Shown: positions 53,305 to 62,579 of the stretch, piece by piece | Layout: each line of letters starts with the position of its first letter | How positions within the stretch are numbered: the stretch's first letter is position 1 | From: Muribaculaceae bacterium | GTDB taxonomy: Bacteria > Bacteroidota > Bacteroidia > Bacteroidales > Muribaculaceae | Direction: 5' to 3' | Assembly (NCBI GenBank): GCA_017478855.1 | Contig: JAFVCX010000088.1 | Location: 1-64,000, forward strand | Length of the DNA: 64,000 bases | Translations under genes and position numbers: made by a program | Notes under the pieces: generated by a model | Told to the model about the DNA's origin: nothing | The model's database searches: none | The model's input: only the letters and a program-made list of their open reading frames with translations

Positions 53305-54144
53305 TTATAACTCTTCAAACTGATTAATCAGTTCTTCCATGATAAACGACATCTTGGGCTCGGCGGCGGCAGCGGCCTTCTGCACCTCTTCGTGCGACAC
53401 TTTCTCGATGTGGCCCTCATTGCCCATATCAGTGATGACGCTCATGCCAAACACCTCCATGCCTCCGTGGCAGGCCACGATCACTTCGGGCACTGTGCTC
53501 ATGCCCACGGCGTCGCCGCCAATGCGCCAAAAGTAGCGATACTCCGAAGGGGTTTCGAAGGTTGGGCCTTGTGTGCCCACATACACGCCTTCCATCAGCC
53601 TGATGCCATTAGTTTTGGCCACTTCGCGGGCCTTCTCTATGAGCCGCTCGCTGTAGGCATGCCCCATGCCCGGGAAGCGCGGACCCAGCTCGTCATAGTT
53701 TTTGCCGCGCAGCGGGTGCTCGGGAAACAGGTTGATGTGGTCGGTAATCATCATCAGGTCGCCAATCTTGAAGTCAGGGTTCATGCCACCTGCCGCATTC
53801 GAAACAAACACGGTCTTGACCCCAATGGCCTTCATGACGCGCACAGGGAAAGTCACCTCTTTCATCGAGTAGCCTTCATAGAAGTGGAATCGCCCTTGCA
53901 TGGCCATCACATATTTGTTGCCCAGCGTGCCGAAGATGAGCCGTCCTTTGTGGCCTTGCACGGTCGAAACAGGGAAGTTGGGAATCTCGTCATAGGGAAT
54001 GGCCGTCTTGATGTCAATATGATTAACAAGCTCACCCAGCCCCGTGCCTAAAATGATGGCCGTTTTGGGCAATTCGGTCAGTTTGCTCTTGATATACTCG
54101 GCAGTTTGGTTGATTTTGTCTAAATAGTTGAGTTGTTCAGCCAT
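53305..54144 (-). CDS. Purine-nucleoside phosphorylase
   Basis: A 279-residue trimeric-type PNP of the inosine/guanosine class. The phosphate-binding loop is ILGTGLGEL, the substrate segments are GRFHFYEGYSMKEVTFPVRVM and FVSNAAGGMNPDFKIGDLM, and the base-binding Asn-type strand lies in VIVACHGGMEVFGMSVITDMG. It cleaves ribonucleosides to free purine and ribose-1-phosphate. It lies upstream of thiL on the same strand. Confidence 0.95.
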   Translation of the reverse strand: MAEQLNYLDKINQTAEYIKSKLTELPKTAIILGTGLGELVNHIDIKTAIPYDEIPNFPVSTVQGHKGRLIFGTLGNKYVMAMQGRFHFYEGYSMKEVTFPVRVMKAIGVKTVFVSNAAGGMNPDFKIGDLMMITDHINLFPEHPLRGKNYDELGPRFPGMGHAYSERLIEKAREVAKTNGIRLMEGVYVGTQGPTFETPSEYRYFWRIGGDAVGMSTVPEVIVACHGGMEVFGMSVITDMGNEGHIEKVSHEEVQKAAAAAEPKMSFIMEELINQFEEL

Positions 54145-54237
54145 TGTGTGTGATGAATTAAAAGGTTAAACAAATTATGAGTTGGCAGGCCACTGTGGCT
54201 CTCGCGTCACCCCTCCCATGCCGGGAAGCCGCTGAGG

Positions 54238-55308
54238 TCACTCGGCACTGTTGATTTTCTTGGTGAGTTCGGTCACAAAGTTTTGCGACTCATTTTCAAG
54301 GAATCCCACCTTGATGGGAATGTAATAAATCACATTGCGCATCGTGGGAGGATAATAGGGATTGTTCAGTATGCGCACCGAGTCTTTTTCGGTGGTGATG
54401 ATGACCTTGCGTCGTCCGGGTTGCTGCTCAAAGATGCCAAAGATGTCGCTGAAGTCTTTGCGCGTGAAGTAGTGGTGGTCATCATAATGCATGACCTTCA
54501 CTTGCGCTTGGAACTGACGCAGATACTTCACCAGCGGGCGTGCATTGGCTATGCCGGTCACACATAAGACAGTGTCTTCGGCTGTGAGCCACGAGAGCGA
54601 GGCTATCTGCACATCGGGCACAGGAAACACGGGCACCGGGTCGGCATAGCGGATGTTAGAGAAAAACAGGTGCTGATAGGGAAATAGATCCAAATTTTCT
54701 TTCATCACCCTTGCGTCCACACGCGAGAGGTCGCTGGGGCATTTGGTCACCACCACCATGTCGCATTGCAGCAAGCGGCTCACGGGTTCTCGCAGATTGC
54801 CCAAGGGCAGCAACTTGTCGGTAAAAGGCGGACGGGTGAAGTCCACCAGCACAATATTGACTTTGGGCTTCACATAGCGGTGCTGGACCGCATCATCAAG
54901 CAAAATCAAGTTGATGTCGGGATTGATGCGCAGCATTTCGCGAATGCCCTTGCGGCGATTCTCGCACACGGCAAGGGTGATCAGCCCATTATATTTGTGA
55001 AAAATCTGATAGGGCTCATCGCCTATGTCTTTTGGCGACAGGGAGTCGGTGGCCAAGATAAAACCATGCGTCACGCGCTTGTAGCCACGGCTCAACACGC
55101 CTATCTTGTACTGGCGGCACAAAGCGTCGATGATATACTCAACGTGAGGTGTCTTGCCTGTGCCACCCACGGTGATATTGCCCACGCTCACCACAGGCAC
55201 GTCAAACGACTCCTGCGGCAAGATTTTGAGGTTGAAAGCAACATTGCGCAGCCACACCACCGCACCATATATCCACGAGAAAGGGGTGAGGATGATGTTG
55301 AGCACCAT
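54238..55308 (-). CDS. lpxK: Tetraacyldisaccharide 4'-kinase (lipid A synthesis)
   Basis: A 356-residue membrane-associated kinase that adds the 4'-phosphate in lipid A synthesis. It opens LTPFSWIYGAVVWLRNVAFN and has the P-loop VGNITVGGTGKTPHVEY, then GVLSRGYKR, NPDINLILLDDAVQHR with the catalytic acidic pair, and LPLGNLREP. I chose ATG 55308, since it leaves about the same number of residues before the SWIYG block as I recall from other Bacteroidetes; a GTG at 55350 would add 14. It lies 76 bases after the sppA stop and is probably in one operon with it. Confidence 0.93.
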   Translation of the reverse strand: MVLNIILTPFSWIYGAVVWLRNVAFNLKILPQESFDVPVVSVGNITVGGTGKTPHVEYIIDALCRQYKIGVLSRGYKRVTHGFILATDSLSPKDIGDEPYQIFHKYNGLITLAVCENRRKGIREMLRINPDINLILLDDAVQHRYVKPKVNIVLVDFTRPPFTDKLLPLGNLREPVSRLLQCDMVVVTKCPSDLSRVDARVMKENLDLFPYQHLFFSNIRYADPVPVFPVPDVQIASLSWLTAEDTVLCVTGIANARPLVKYLRQFQAQVKVMHYDDHHYFTRKDFSDIFGIFEQQPGRRKVIITTEKDSVRILNNPYYPPTMRNVIYYIPIKVGFLENESQNFVTELTKKINSAE

Positions 55309-55383
55309 GCGGCGCTGCTGCTTGTTGAGTATTTTAGTCAGGTCAATCACACGCTTGGGGTCGCAGAGGACGTTTTTGAGGGA

Positions 55384-57183
55384 CTAAAATTTGATTTCAA
55401 TAGGTTCCATGATGCACTGCACGGCATCACGGTTGAGTACGCTGGTGAGCAGGCGATGGTATTCATAGAAAATGCCCATTTCGCTTTGCAGGTGTTCGGC
55501 ATATTGCACGGCCATGTATCTGTTGAGCATCATGCGCCAGTCATCTTCAAGTGCCGGGTAGTTCTGCGTTTTGGCTTCACCCTTGATTTTCGCTTTCTTC
55601 GCCACCCAGTCGATGGCATCTTGCAGGCCACCAAAGGCATCCACAAGACCTATTTCTTTGGCTGTGGCACCATCCCACACGCGGCCTTCGGCTATCTTCT
55701 TGATGCTGTCTTGGCTCATGTGGCGGCCTTCGGCGCAACGGCTGGTGAATAGCTCATAGCCACGGTTCACCATGTTTTGCATGGCGGCGCGTTGTGCGGG
55801 CGTGAGCCGCTTGGCCGTGTTGCCGAGGTCGGCGTTGGCATTGGTTTTGACCACGCTTACGTTTACTCCCAACTTGTTCTCGGCCAGTTCTTGATAGCAA
55901 GGAATGATGCCAAAGATGCCTATCGAGCCGGTGATTGTGGTGGGCTCGGCAAAAATGCGGTCGGCACCACACGAGATATAATACCCTCCCGAGGCGGCAT
56001 AGTCGCCCATCGACACGGCAAAGGGTTTCCCGCTCTTCTTGAACTCATCGAGGGCTTTCCACATTTGCTCACTGCCGAAGGCGCTTCCGCCCGGCGAGTT
56101 CACGCGCAGCACAAGCCCTTTCACATGGTCATCATCCTGAAGTTTGGCGATTTCTTTGCAAAGTTTTTTTGTGTCGATGCCTGAACCGCTTCCCGATAAG
56201 GGACTGCTTTGCCCGTCAATTTCACCCACGGCATACAGAATGGCGATGTGGTCGCCGCTGGCTCCACTCTCGCCACCGGTGGCGATGTCGCCGGGGCTGA
56301 CCAAGCGCAGGTCGTCGGCTTTGTCAACGTCGGTGAGTGCTTTCAGGCGAGCTTCCATTTCAGGCTTATAGCACAGCGCGTCCACAAGGTGCAGCTGCAC
56401 GAGGCTGTCGGCGGCTATGGTGGCGATGATGCTGTCGGTCAGCTGGTCAAAGCGCGCCGGCTCAATGCCCCTCGCGGTGGCTATGCTGTCGCGCATCACG
56501 CCCCAAATGCTTCCCATGTAGTGCTCTTGTTGCAGGCGGTTGGCCGGCGAAATGCTGTCGAGCATATAAGGTTCCACGGCACTTTTGAATGTGCCCACGC
56601 GAATAATCTGCATCTCCACACCCACCTTGTCCAGCAGGCGTTTCATGTAGGTGGTGGCACTGGCCATGCCATGCACGTCCACGGCACCCACGGGGTTCAG
56701 AAAAATGCTGTCGGCAAGGCTGGCAAGATAGTAGTCGCCTTGGTCGTAGCCCTGATAGGCGTAGGCGTAAATCCACTTGCCGCTCTGCTTGAAGTCGGCA
56801 AGGGCTTTGCGCAGGGCAAAACGAGTGGCGGGTGCGGCCAGCGAACCGTTGCACTCCATATAGATGCCCTTGATGTTGTCGTTCTCTTTGGCGTTCTTGA
56901 TGGCCTCGATGAGTACCGGCAGCGATGCTGTGCCGCCATCCATTCCCCCTTGCATGAGCGATATGAGCGACATGTCGGCATCGCCTTCGCGCTCAGGAAT
57001 CTCGCCTTTGAGGTTGAGGTGCAAAATGGAGTTTTTCTGCACTTTTATGCTTTTGCTGCCCATGGAACTTCCCATGCTCATCATGGCTATGCTGAAAATG
57101 ATGGAGGAGAGGACAAAAAATACCAGAGCAAGAGTCACTCCCACAAATGACCCACACACAATCAGCAAAAATTTCTTCATCAT
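55384..57183 (-). CDS. sppA: Signal peptide peptidase SppA, 67K type
   Basis: A 599-residue inner-membrane serine protease with two S49 repeats. An N-terminal transmembrane segment (FLLIVCGSFVGVTLALVFFVL) anchors it. The catalytic Lys should lie in the first repeat (about FKQSGKWIYAYAYQ) and the catalytic Ser in the second (NSPGGSAFGSEQMW, before DYAASGGYYISCGADRIFAEP). It degrades leftover signal peptides and possibly membrane fragments. A TAAATTTG box lies at 57269-57276 on the minus strand. lpxK is downstream. Confidence 0.94.
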   Translation of the reverse strand: MMKKFLLIVCGSFVGVTLALVFFVLSSIIFSIAMMSMGSSMGSKSIKVQKNSILHLNLKGEIPEREGDADMSLISLMQGGMDGGTASLPVLIEAIKNAKENDNIKGIYMECNGSLAAPATRFALRKALADFKQSGKWIYAYAYQGYDQGDYYLASLADSIFLNPVGAVDVHGMASATTYMKRLLDKVGVEMQIIRVGTFKSAVEPYMLDSISPANRLQQEHYMGSIWGVMRDSIATARGIEPARFDQLTDSIIATIAADSLVQLHLVDALCYKPEMEARLKALTDVDKADDLRLVSPGDIATGGESGASGDHIAILYAVGEIDGQSSPLSGSGSGIDTKKLCKEIAKLQDDDHVKGLVLRVNSPGGSAFGSEQMWKALDEFKKSGKPFAVSMGDYAASGGYYISCGADRIFAEPTTITGSIGIFGIIPCYQELAENKLGVNVSVVKTNANADLGNTAKRLTPAQRAAMQNMVNRGYELFTSRCAEGRHMSQDSIKKIAEGRVWDGATAKEIGLVDAFGGLQDAIDWVAKKAKIKGEAKTQNYPALEDDWRMMLNRYMAVQYAEHLQSEMGIFYEYHRLLTSVLNRDAVQCIMEPIEIKF

Positions 57184-57268
57184 AACGCCTGCAATCTAAA
57201 TCATTATTCAGTAATTAGTTATAGCGGCCTTGCGCTTGTGGTTGCAGGTCGCCTAACACTTAATCAAG

Positions 57269-57276
57269 CAAATTTA
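57269..57276 (-). promoter_or_regulatory. -7 box (TAAATTTG) for sppA-lpxK
   Basis: The minus strand reads TAAATTTG, 86 bases upstream of sppA. Confidence 0.5.
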
Positions 57277-57287
57277 AGTATTATTTT

Positions 57288-58181
57288 TTAATCTGACGTT
57301 TTTTTTGTCAGATTTTTGCAAAAAATGTGTCGGCATGCGGCCGCAATGAGGATGGTGGTCACCACAAGGCTTGCCACGGCCAAATAGGGTGGCTCGCCGT
57401 GCTGTGGCACTCCCAACAAGTCGAGCTGCGTGCCCGATATAAGGCCTGTTTTGTCAAAATATGACAAAATCACCACCATGCCATTATTGAGCAGATGGGC
57501 GGTGATGGGAACCCACAGGCTGCGTGTCCACACCAGCAGGTAGCCAAGCCACGCGCCAAGCAGCATTCGTGGGAAAAAGCCCAAGAACTGCATGTGGAAG
57601 GCACTGAACACGATGGCGATGCCCCACACGGCCCAGTGGTAGCTGTGTCGTCGCCGCTGGCTCACCATGTTCAGCATGGCTCCACGAAAGAATATCTCTT
57701 CGCTCACGGCGGCCATCACGGCCACTACCATGAAGGTGGCAAGCATTTGACCAAATGTTTGTATGTCAAGCAGTTGCTCGGTGAGGGCTGCGGCTAAATC
57801 CTCGGCATTGCGCATCCATTGCTCCACGGCACTCATCGAGGCCGGCAAGTGCAGATTTTTGTTCCACTCCACCAGCCAGTTCATGGCTGGGAGCGAGGCG
57901 GCCCACACCAGCACCACAACCAGCAGGGACAGCCATGACGGGGCACGGTGAAGTGCCATGACTTGCAAGGGGTGCTTGTAGCACACCCACATGGTGATGA
58001 GAGCGGGCAAGATGAACACAAAAATGTCTTGCAACGTGGTGCCCCACAGCATGCCTGCAGTGTCACTCATGTCGATGAAACGCAGGACCACGTATGCCGC
58101 AATAAGCCCAACAAGAGCAAAACTTAACAACAGCAGCACTCGCACTGCCGCCGACGATTTCAACCGTAATTCATTTTCCAT
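57288..58181 (-). CDS. CPBP-family intramembrane glutamic endopeptidase
   Basis: A 297-residue integral membrane protein with about 8 hydrophobic helices. Motif 1 is SEEIFFRGAML (EE-x3-R), motif 2 is FSAFHMQFLGFFPRMLLGAWLGYLL and motif 3 is ITAHLLNNGMVV. These are the conserved residues of the CAAX-protease/bacteriocin-processing (Rce1-type) family. Substrates are unknown. ATG 58181 (MENELRLKS) is preferred over a TTG five codons upstream. A TATTTTTG box lies on the minus strand at 58232-58239. Confidence 0.9.
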   Translation of the reverse strand: MENELRLKSSAAVRVLLLLSFALVGLIAAYVVLRFIDMSDTAGMLWGTTLQDIFVFILPALITMWVCYKHPLQVMALHRAPSWLSLLVVVLVWAASLPAMNWLVEWNKNLHLPASMSAVEQWMRNAEDLAAALTEQLLDIQTFGQMLATFMVVAVMAAVSEEIFFRGAMLNMVSQRRRHSYHWAVWGIAIVFSAFHMQFLGFFPRMLLGAWLGYLLVWTRSLWVPITAHLLNNGMVVILSYFDKTGLISGTQLDLLGVPQHGEPPYLAVASLVVTTILIAAACRHIFCKNLTKKTSD

Positions 58182-58231
58182 ATCTTGTAAAGACAATTTC
58201 TTTCAGAAAAAACAACAGATGTTTTGCGCCA

Positions 58232-58239
58232 CAAAAATA
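58232..58239 (-). promoter_or_regulatory. -7 box (TATTTTTG) for CPBP protease gene
   Basis: The minus strand reads TATTTTTG, 51 bases upstream of the chosen start. The next about 200 bases, to 58440, hold only AT-rich sequence and a short TGTAA/TTACA inverted repeat near 58295. Confidence 0.45.
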
Positions 58240-58446
58240 ACGTTTTTCTGGCGATTGTCCATGCTCATGGCACGAAAACAGCCATTTGTGATTATGTAAC
58301 TGATTACACAATTCATCGCGCTTGCGCAACTGCCACTTCACACGTAACTCATATGATGTGATGAAAACTTGACCCCGAATGCGCTTCTATACTGCGCTTT
58401 TCATGTTTTTTGTGTCAAAAACAAACAAGGATTCAAAAATAGTTGC

Positions 58447-58454
58447 TAATTTTG
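58447..58454 (+). promoter_or_regulatory. -7 box (TAATTTTG) for phosphoethanolamine-transferase-like gene
   Basis: TAATTTTG lies almost 290 bases before the start at 58743, giving a long leader. Confidence 0.5.
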
Positions 58455-58539
58455 TGGCCACATAAGGTCGCATGGAGTTGTGAACCAATAAGAAAGAATC
58501 ACATAATAAATCGCGTTTGCTGTTTTATTCGAAACATCC

Positions 58540-58680
58540 CTGAAACTTGGCCGTTGATAGGACTGCATCAGAATAAACTTGTAAATGCCTGCGTTTTGTG
58601 GGCGTTCAATAAGTGTCTGATGCAATAGGTCTGGCCAAGTACCTTGGGATGTGGACATGAAATTGATTCGTCCACATTTC
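58540..58680 (+). promoter_or_regulatory. Folded leader of the phosphoethanolamine-transferase-like gene
   Basis: Nested pairings close a single domain. CTTGGCC (58546-58552) pairs with GGCCAAG (58633-58639); TGCATCAGA (58564-58572) with TCTGATGCA (58616-58624); ACTT (58577-58580) with AAGT (58611-58614); ATGCC with GGCGT near 58585-58605. A separate hairpin TGTGGAC/GTCCACA (58650-58656 with 58670-58676) follows. The sequence does not resemble the leader element at 15121 and 49321. Confidence 0.5.
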
Positions 58681-58742
58681 TTTGTGCTTGGCCGGAGCCT
58701 TTGTTTTGATTGAATGGCACGCATTAAACGGTTTTTAATGCA

Positions 58743-60587
58743 ATGTCATCAAGATTGTTTCTCTCGCTCATTCATGGGCTGCGAGAGTTTGGGCGTGTGC
58801 TCATCCGCCCGGTCACCACAGAATTTCCATTGTTTTTCATCAGCGTTCTGATGCTCGATGGCGTGTCGGTTGTTCAGAATATTCATGGCAATATGGTCAC
58901 GCCCAGCGAGATGTTTTCTGCCGGCTGGATATTCAATAGACTGTCGCTGGTTTGCTTGTATTCTTATGCTCTCGCCTGTGTCGCCTGCTGGGCAAGAAAA
59001 TGGCCCGTTAAAGCGTTGTGCTATGCTGTGGTGCTGACACTCACCACGATTGATCGCTTTGTGCAATTCAACTTCATGTCGCACATCAGCCCCGAAACAA
59101 TACGCCTGATGGCCGAAACCAATGGCAGAGAAACGTCCGAGTTTCTTCATACTTTTATGAGCACTGCGCCGAGCCGACAGGCTCTGGTCATGACACTGCC
59201 CTATTTGATGCTGATTACGGTGGGCGAGTGGTGGCGAAAACGGCTTGCCACTTTCTTGTCGGGACGAATAATCAAGTTCTTACTGATCGTATTTTTGTTG
59301 CCGCTCATGTGCAACGGAGTGTGTGGTCTGAAAGTATTTGCGACGCTTGCACAGGTGGAAACGACTGATGATTTGAGCCGCTGGTTACAGAAAAACATGG
59401 TGTATTATGACGCGATTTCTCACTGCATATATAGCTTCGCTGGCGTTGAGGTAGCGGCACGCGATATGCGAAAAGCCATCGCCTCTACTCGTCGTGGTCT
59501 TGAACATGAACAGGTGACACTGACCCAAAGCGATTCTTTGCACTTGGTGCTGGTGATAGGGGAGTCGCACATCAAATGGCATTCTTCGCTTTATGGTTAT
59601 GAACATGAAACTAATCCCCTGTTGAAGTCCGAGCAAAAACGGGGCAATTTGTCAATTTTTGACAATGTAATTTCTCCGTATAATCAAACGAGTTCGGTGC
59701 TGAAAAATATACTATGTTGCAATGACATTGCAAGTGGTGAACGGTGGTTTCAGTTTCCTTTTCTGCCTGCAATCTTCAAACGCGCCGGTTATCGTGTGAC
59801 TATGTGTGACAACCAGCGAGAAATGTTTGTGGGAGCGGTTTTCTCGTTTGCTCTTAATTCATTTCTATACGATCCCTATATACAAGAAGTGTCGTATGAT
59901 GTGGTGAACACTCATAGCAAGCCTTATGATGGCGACATGGTGAAAGAGTTGGCACAGCAATGGATTGATTCGAGTGCGCCCTCGTTCACCATCATTCACT
60001 TGCAGGGACAGCATCATGATGCGCGTGAGCGTTTTCCCGCTGACGGGCGATATCGTGTGTTTACAGCCGACAGTGTGCTGCGCAACGAGCACTACATCAC
60101 CGCCGAGAAACGGCAAAAGATCGCTGATTATGACAACGCCATGCGATATAACGATGAAGTGCTGCATGCCATATATGACTTGTATCGTGATAAAAATGCG
60201 GTGGTAGTCTATGTGGCTGACCATGGCGAAGAAATTTTTGACTTTCGTGACTCGATGGGGCGCAAATTGGACGAACGCATCACATCGCTCTATGCAAAGT
60301 ATCAGTTTGAGATACCATTTATGATTTGGTGCAGCGACCGTTATCGGAACACTCATGCCAACGAGATGACAGCTATTGCCGAAGCATCGGTTCGCCCGTT
60401 CACCAGCGGCCGTTTATGCCATTTGTTGCTGCATTTGGGCCATGTGAGCACTCGCTTTTATCGGGCGGAGCGTGATGTGTTAAGTCCTGAATATGAATGT
60501 GGCCGTCGAGTTATCAACGGCCACTTGGATTACGACAGTATTGTGGGGCGGGCTATGACAGAAGGGCGAGAAATTCGTCCTCATTGA
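58743..60587 (+). CDS. Phosphoethanolamine-transferase-like membrane protein (sulfatase fold)
   Basis: A 614-residue protein. Four or five transmembrane helices fill about residues 25-200, followed by a periplasmic alkaline-phosphatase-type domain from about residue 265. That domain has [40 protein letters not shown] with a Thr (316) that is a likely phosphate acceptor, and [16 protein letters not shown] for metal binding. This matches the EptA/OpgE/CptA family, which moves phosphoethanolamine from phosphatidylethanolamine to lipid A or a glycan. Its 3' end overlaps ligA, on the other strand, by 35 bases. A long folded leader precedes it. Confidence 0.88.
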   Translation: MSSRLFLSLIHGLREFGRVLIRPVTTEFPLFFISVLMLDGVSVVQNIHGNMVTPSEMFSAGWIFNRLSLVCLYSYALACVACWARKWPVKALCYAVVLTLTTIDRFVQFNFMSHISPETIRLMAETNGRETSEFLHTFMSTAPSRQALVMTLPYLMLITVGEWWRKRLATFLSGRIIKFLLIVFLLPLMCNGVCGLKVFATLAQVETTDDLSRWLQKNMVYYDAISHCIYSFAGVEVAARDMRKAIASTRRGLEHEQVTLTQSDSLHLVLVIGESHIKWHSSLYGYEHETNPLLKSEQKRGNLSIFDNVISPYNQTSSVLKNILCCNDIASGERWFQFPFLPAIFKRAGYRVTMCDNQREMFVGAVFSFALNSFLYDPYIQEVSYDVVNTHSKPYDGDMVKELAQQWIDSSAPSFTIIHLQGQHHDARERFPADGRYRVFTADSVLRNEHYITAEKRQKIADYDNAMRYNDEVLHAIYDLYRDKNAVVVYVADHGEEIFDFRDSMGRKLDERITSLYAKYQFEIPFMIWCSDRYRNTHANEMTAIAEASVRPFTSGRLCHLLLHLGHVSTRFYRAERDVLSPEYECGRRVINGHLDYDSIVGRAMTEGREIRPH

Positions 60588-62556
60588 TGATGGGGACACC
60601 GAGCTTTTGTGCTTTTTCTAACTTGGCAGGCCCCATATTGTCGCCAGCCAGCACATAATTGGTGGCTTTGCTGATGCTACTCACGTTCTTGCCTCCGTTC
60701 TGTTCAATCATGGCTTTATATTCTTCGCGCGAATGGTGCTGGAACACACCGCTGATAACGATTTTTTTCCCGGCCAGCGCATCGCCGCGCGAAGCCAGTT
60801 CTTCCTCGCTCAAACTCATTTGCAGCCCTGCTTGCCGCAGCCGCTCCACGATGCGGCGATTACTCTCGGCGGCAAAATAGTCCACGATGCTTTGGGCAAT
60901 CTTTGGGCCAATCTCAGGGATACTTGCCAGCTGCTCGGCCGGCATGGCCATGAGCGTGTCGATGTCGTGCACGTTGCGTGCCAGCACTTTGGCAGTAGTT
61001 TCACCCACGAAAGGAATCGACAAGGCGAAAATCACTCGTGCAAAGGGCACTTGGCGGCTATCGGCAATGCCGCGCAAAATGCGCTGTGCGCTGCGCTGCT
61101 GAAAACGGTCGAGGGCCACCAGCTGTTCTTCGGTGAGCGAATAGAGGTCGGCCACATCGTTCACCAGCCCATGGTCGTGCAAGGCGATGGCTACCTCCTC
61201 ACCAATGCCGTCGATATTCATGGCGTGCCTTGCCACAAAATGCTCAATGCGCCCTGTGATTTGCGGCGGGCAAGTCCATTTGTTGGGGCACACCCATGCG
61301 GCCTCACCCTCCACGCGCTGCAAGGTCGTGCCACAGGCGGGACAAACGCTCACAAACGTGACGGGCTGCGACTGGGGTAGCCGCTGCTTCACATCGACCC
61401 CCACAATTTTAGGGATAATTTCGCCGCCTTTTTCCACATACACCATGTCGCCGTCGTGAATGTCGAGCGAGCGAATGATGTCTTGGTTATGCAGCGACGC
61501 ACGCTTCACCACGGTGCCACTCAGCAACACAGGATCGAGGTTGGCCACCGGCGTGATTACGCCGGTGCGTCCCACTTCAAATGACACGAATTGCAGCCGT
61601 GTGCACTCGCGCTCCGGGGCAAATTTATAGGCAATGGCCCATCGTGGCGACTTGGCCGTAGCTCCCAAATTGAGCTGTTGACGCAACGAATTGATTTTGA
61701 ACACCAATCCATCGGTTGCGACGGGCAAATTGCGTCGTGCGGCATCCCAGTGGGCAATGAAGCCCTCCACATCGTCGATCGATTGCAGAATGGTGTGCTC
61801 TCCAGTTTTGAATCCCCATCGCTTGAGGGCATCGAGGCTCTCGCCATGGGTGGCAAAAGGCAGATTGTCGCCCAGCAGGAAGTAAAAATAGGCGTCAAGA
61901 CCCCGCCGTGCCACTTCGGCACTGTTTTGCAATTTGAGCGTGCCGGCAGCCGCATTGCGCGGATTGGCGAAAAGCGGTTCTTCGTTAAAGGCGCGTTCCT
62001 TGTTGATGGCTTCGAAACTCTTCCACGGCAACAGAATTTCTCCGCGCACCTCGAAACGGATGGGGAAGTCTAGCCCTTCGGGCAGCTGCAAAGGCACACT
62101 GCGAATGGTGATGACGTTGGCCGTCACGTCGTCGCCCTGCACACCGTCGCCGCGAGTGACGGCCCGCACGAGCCGCCCATTCTCGTAGGTGACCGAGATG
62201 CTTGTGCCGTCGTATTTCATTTCGCCCACGATTTCACAAGGCTCGCCGCCCAGCCCCTCTTTGGCTCGCCGCAAGAAGTCTTGTACCTCCTCGATGCTGT
62301 AACTGTTGGCCAACGACATCATGGGACGTTCATGACGCACCTGCACAAAAGCTTTGTTGATGTCGCTGCCCACTCGCTGGGTGGGCGACAAAGGGTCGGC
62401 ATATTGCGGATAGTCACGTTCAAGGTCTTGCAGCTCACGCATCATGTGGTCGAATTCCTGATCGCTGATGGTGGGCTGGTTGAGCACATAATAGTTATGG
62501 TTGTGCTCGTTGAGCTGCCTGCGCAGCTCCTCTATGCGCTGAAGAAACATGTCCAT
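60553..62556 (-). CDS. ligA: NAD-dependent DNA ligase
   Basis: A 667-residue enzyme that seals nicks in replication and repair. Domains run in the usual order: Ia domain ([21 protein letters not shown]), adenylation domain with the nucleotidyl lysine in [19 protein letters not shown] fold ([18 protein letters not shown]), zinc finger (CPACGTTL and CPNKWTC), helix-hairpin-helix repeats ([27 protein letters not shown]) and BRCT ([19 protein letters not shown]). All are intact. The last 35 bases overlap the phosphoethanolamine-transferase-like gene on the other strand. Confidence 0.97.
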   Translation of the reverse strand: MDMFLQRIEELRRQLNEHNHNYYVLNQPTISDQEFDHMMRELQDLERDYPQYADPLSPTQRVGSDINKAFVQVRHERPMMSLANSYSIEEVQDFLRRAKEGLGGEPCEIVGEMKYDGTSISVTYENGRLVRAVTRGDGVQGDDVTANVITIRSVPLQLPEGLDFPIRFEVRGEILLPWKSFEAINKERAFNEEPLFANPRNAAAGTLKLQNSAEVARRGLDAYFYFLLGDNLPFATHGESLDALKRWGFKTGEHTILQSIDDVEGFIAHWDAARRNLPVATDGLVFKINSLRQQLNLGATAKSPRWAIAYKFAPERECTRLQFVSFEVGRTGVITPVANLDPVLLSGTVVKRASLHNQDIIRSLDIHDGDMVYVEKGGEIIPKIVGVDVKQRLPQSQPVTFVSVCPACGTTLQRVEGEAAWVCPNKWTCPPQITGRIEHFVARHAMNIDGIGEEVAIALHDHGLVNDVADLYSLTEEQLVALDRFQQRSAQRILRGIADSRQVPFARVIFALSIPFVGETTAKVLARNVHDIDTLMAMPAEQLASIPEIGPKIAQSIVDYFAAESNRRIVERLRQAGLQMSLSEEELASRGDALAGKKIVISGVFQHHSREEYKAMIEQNGGKNVSSISKATNYVLAGDNMGPAKLEKAQKLGVPIINEDEFLALLS

Positions 62557-62579
62557 AGCTTTGTGTTTTCTTTTACCGG

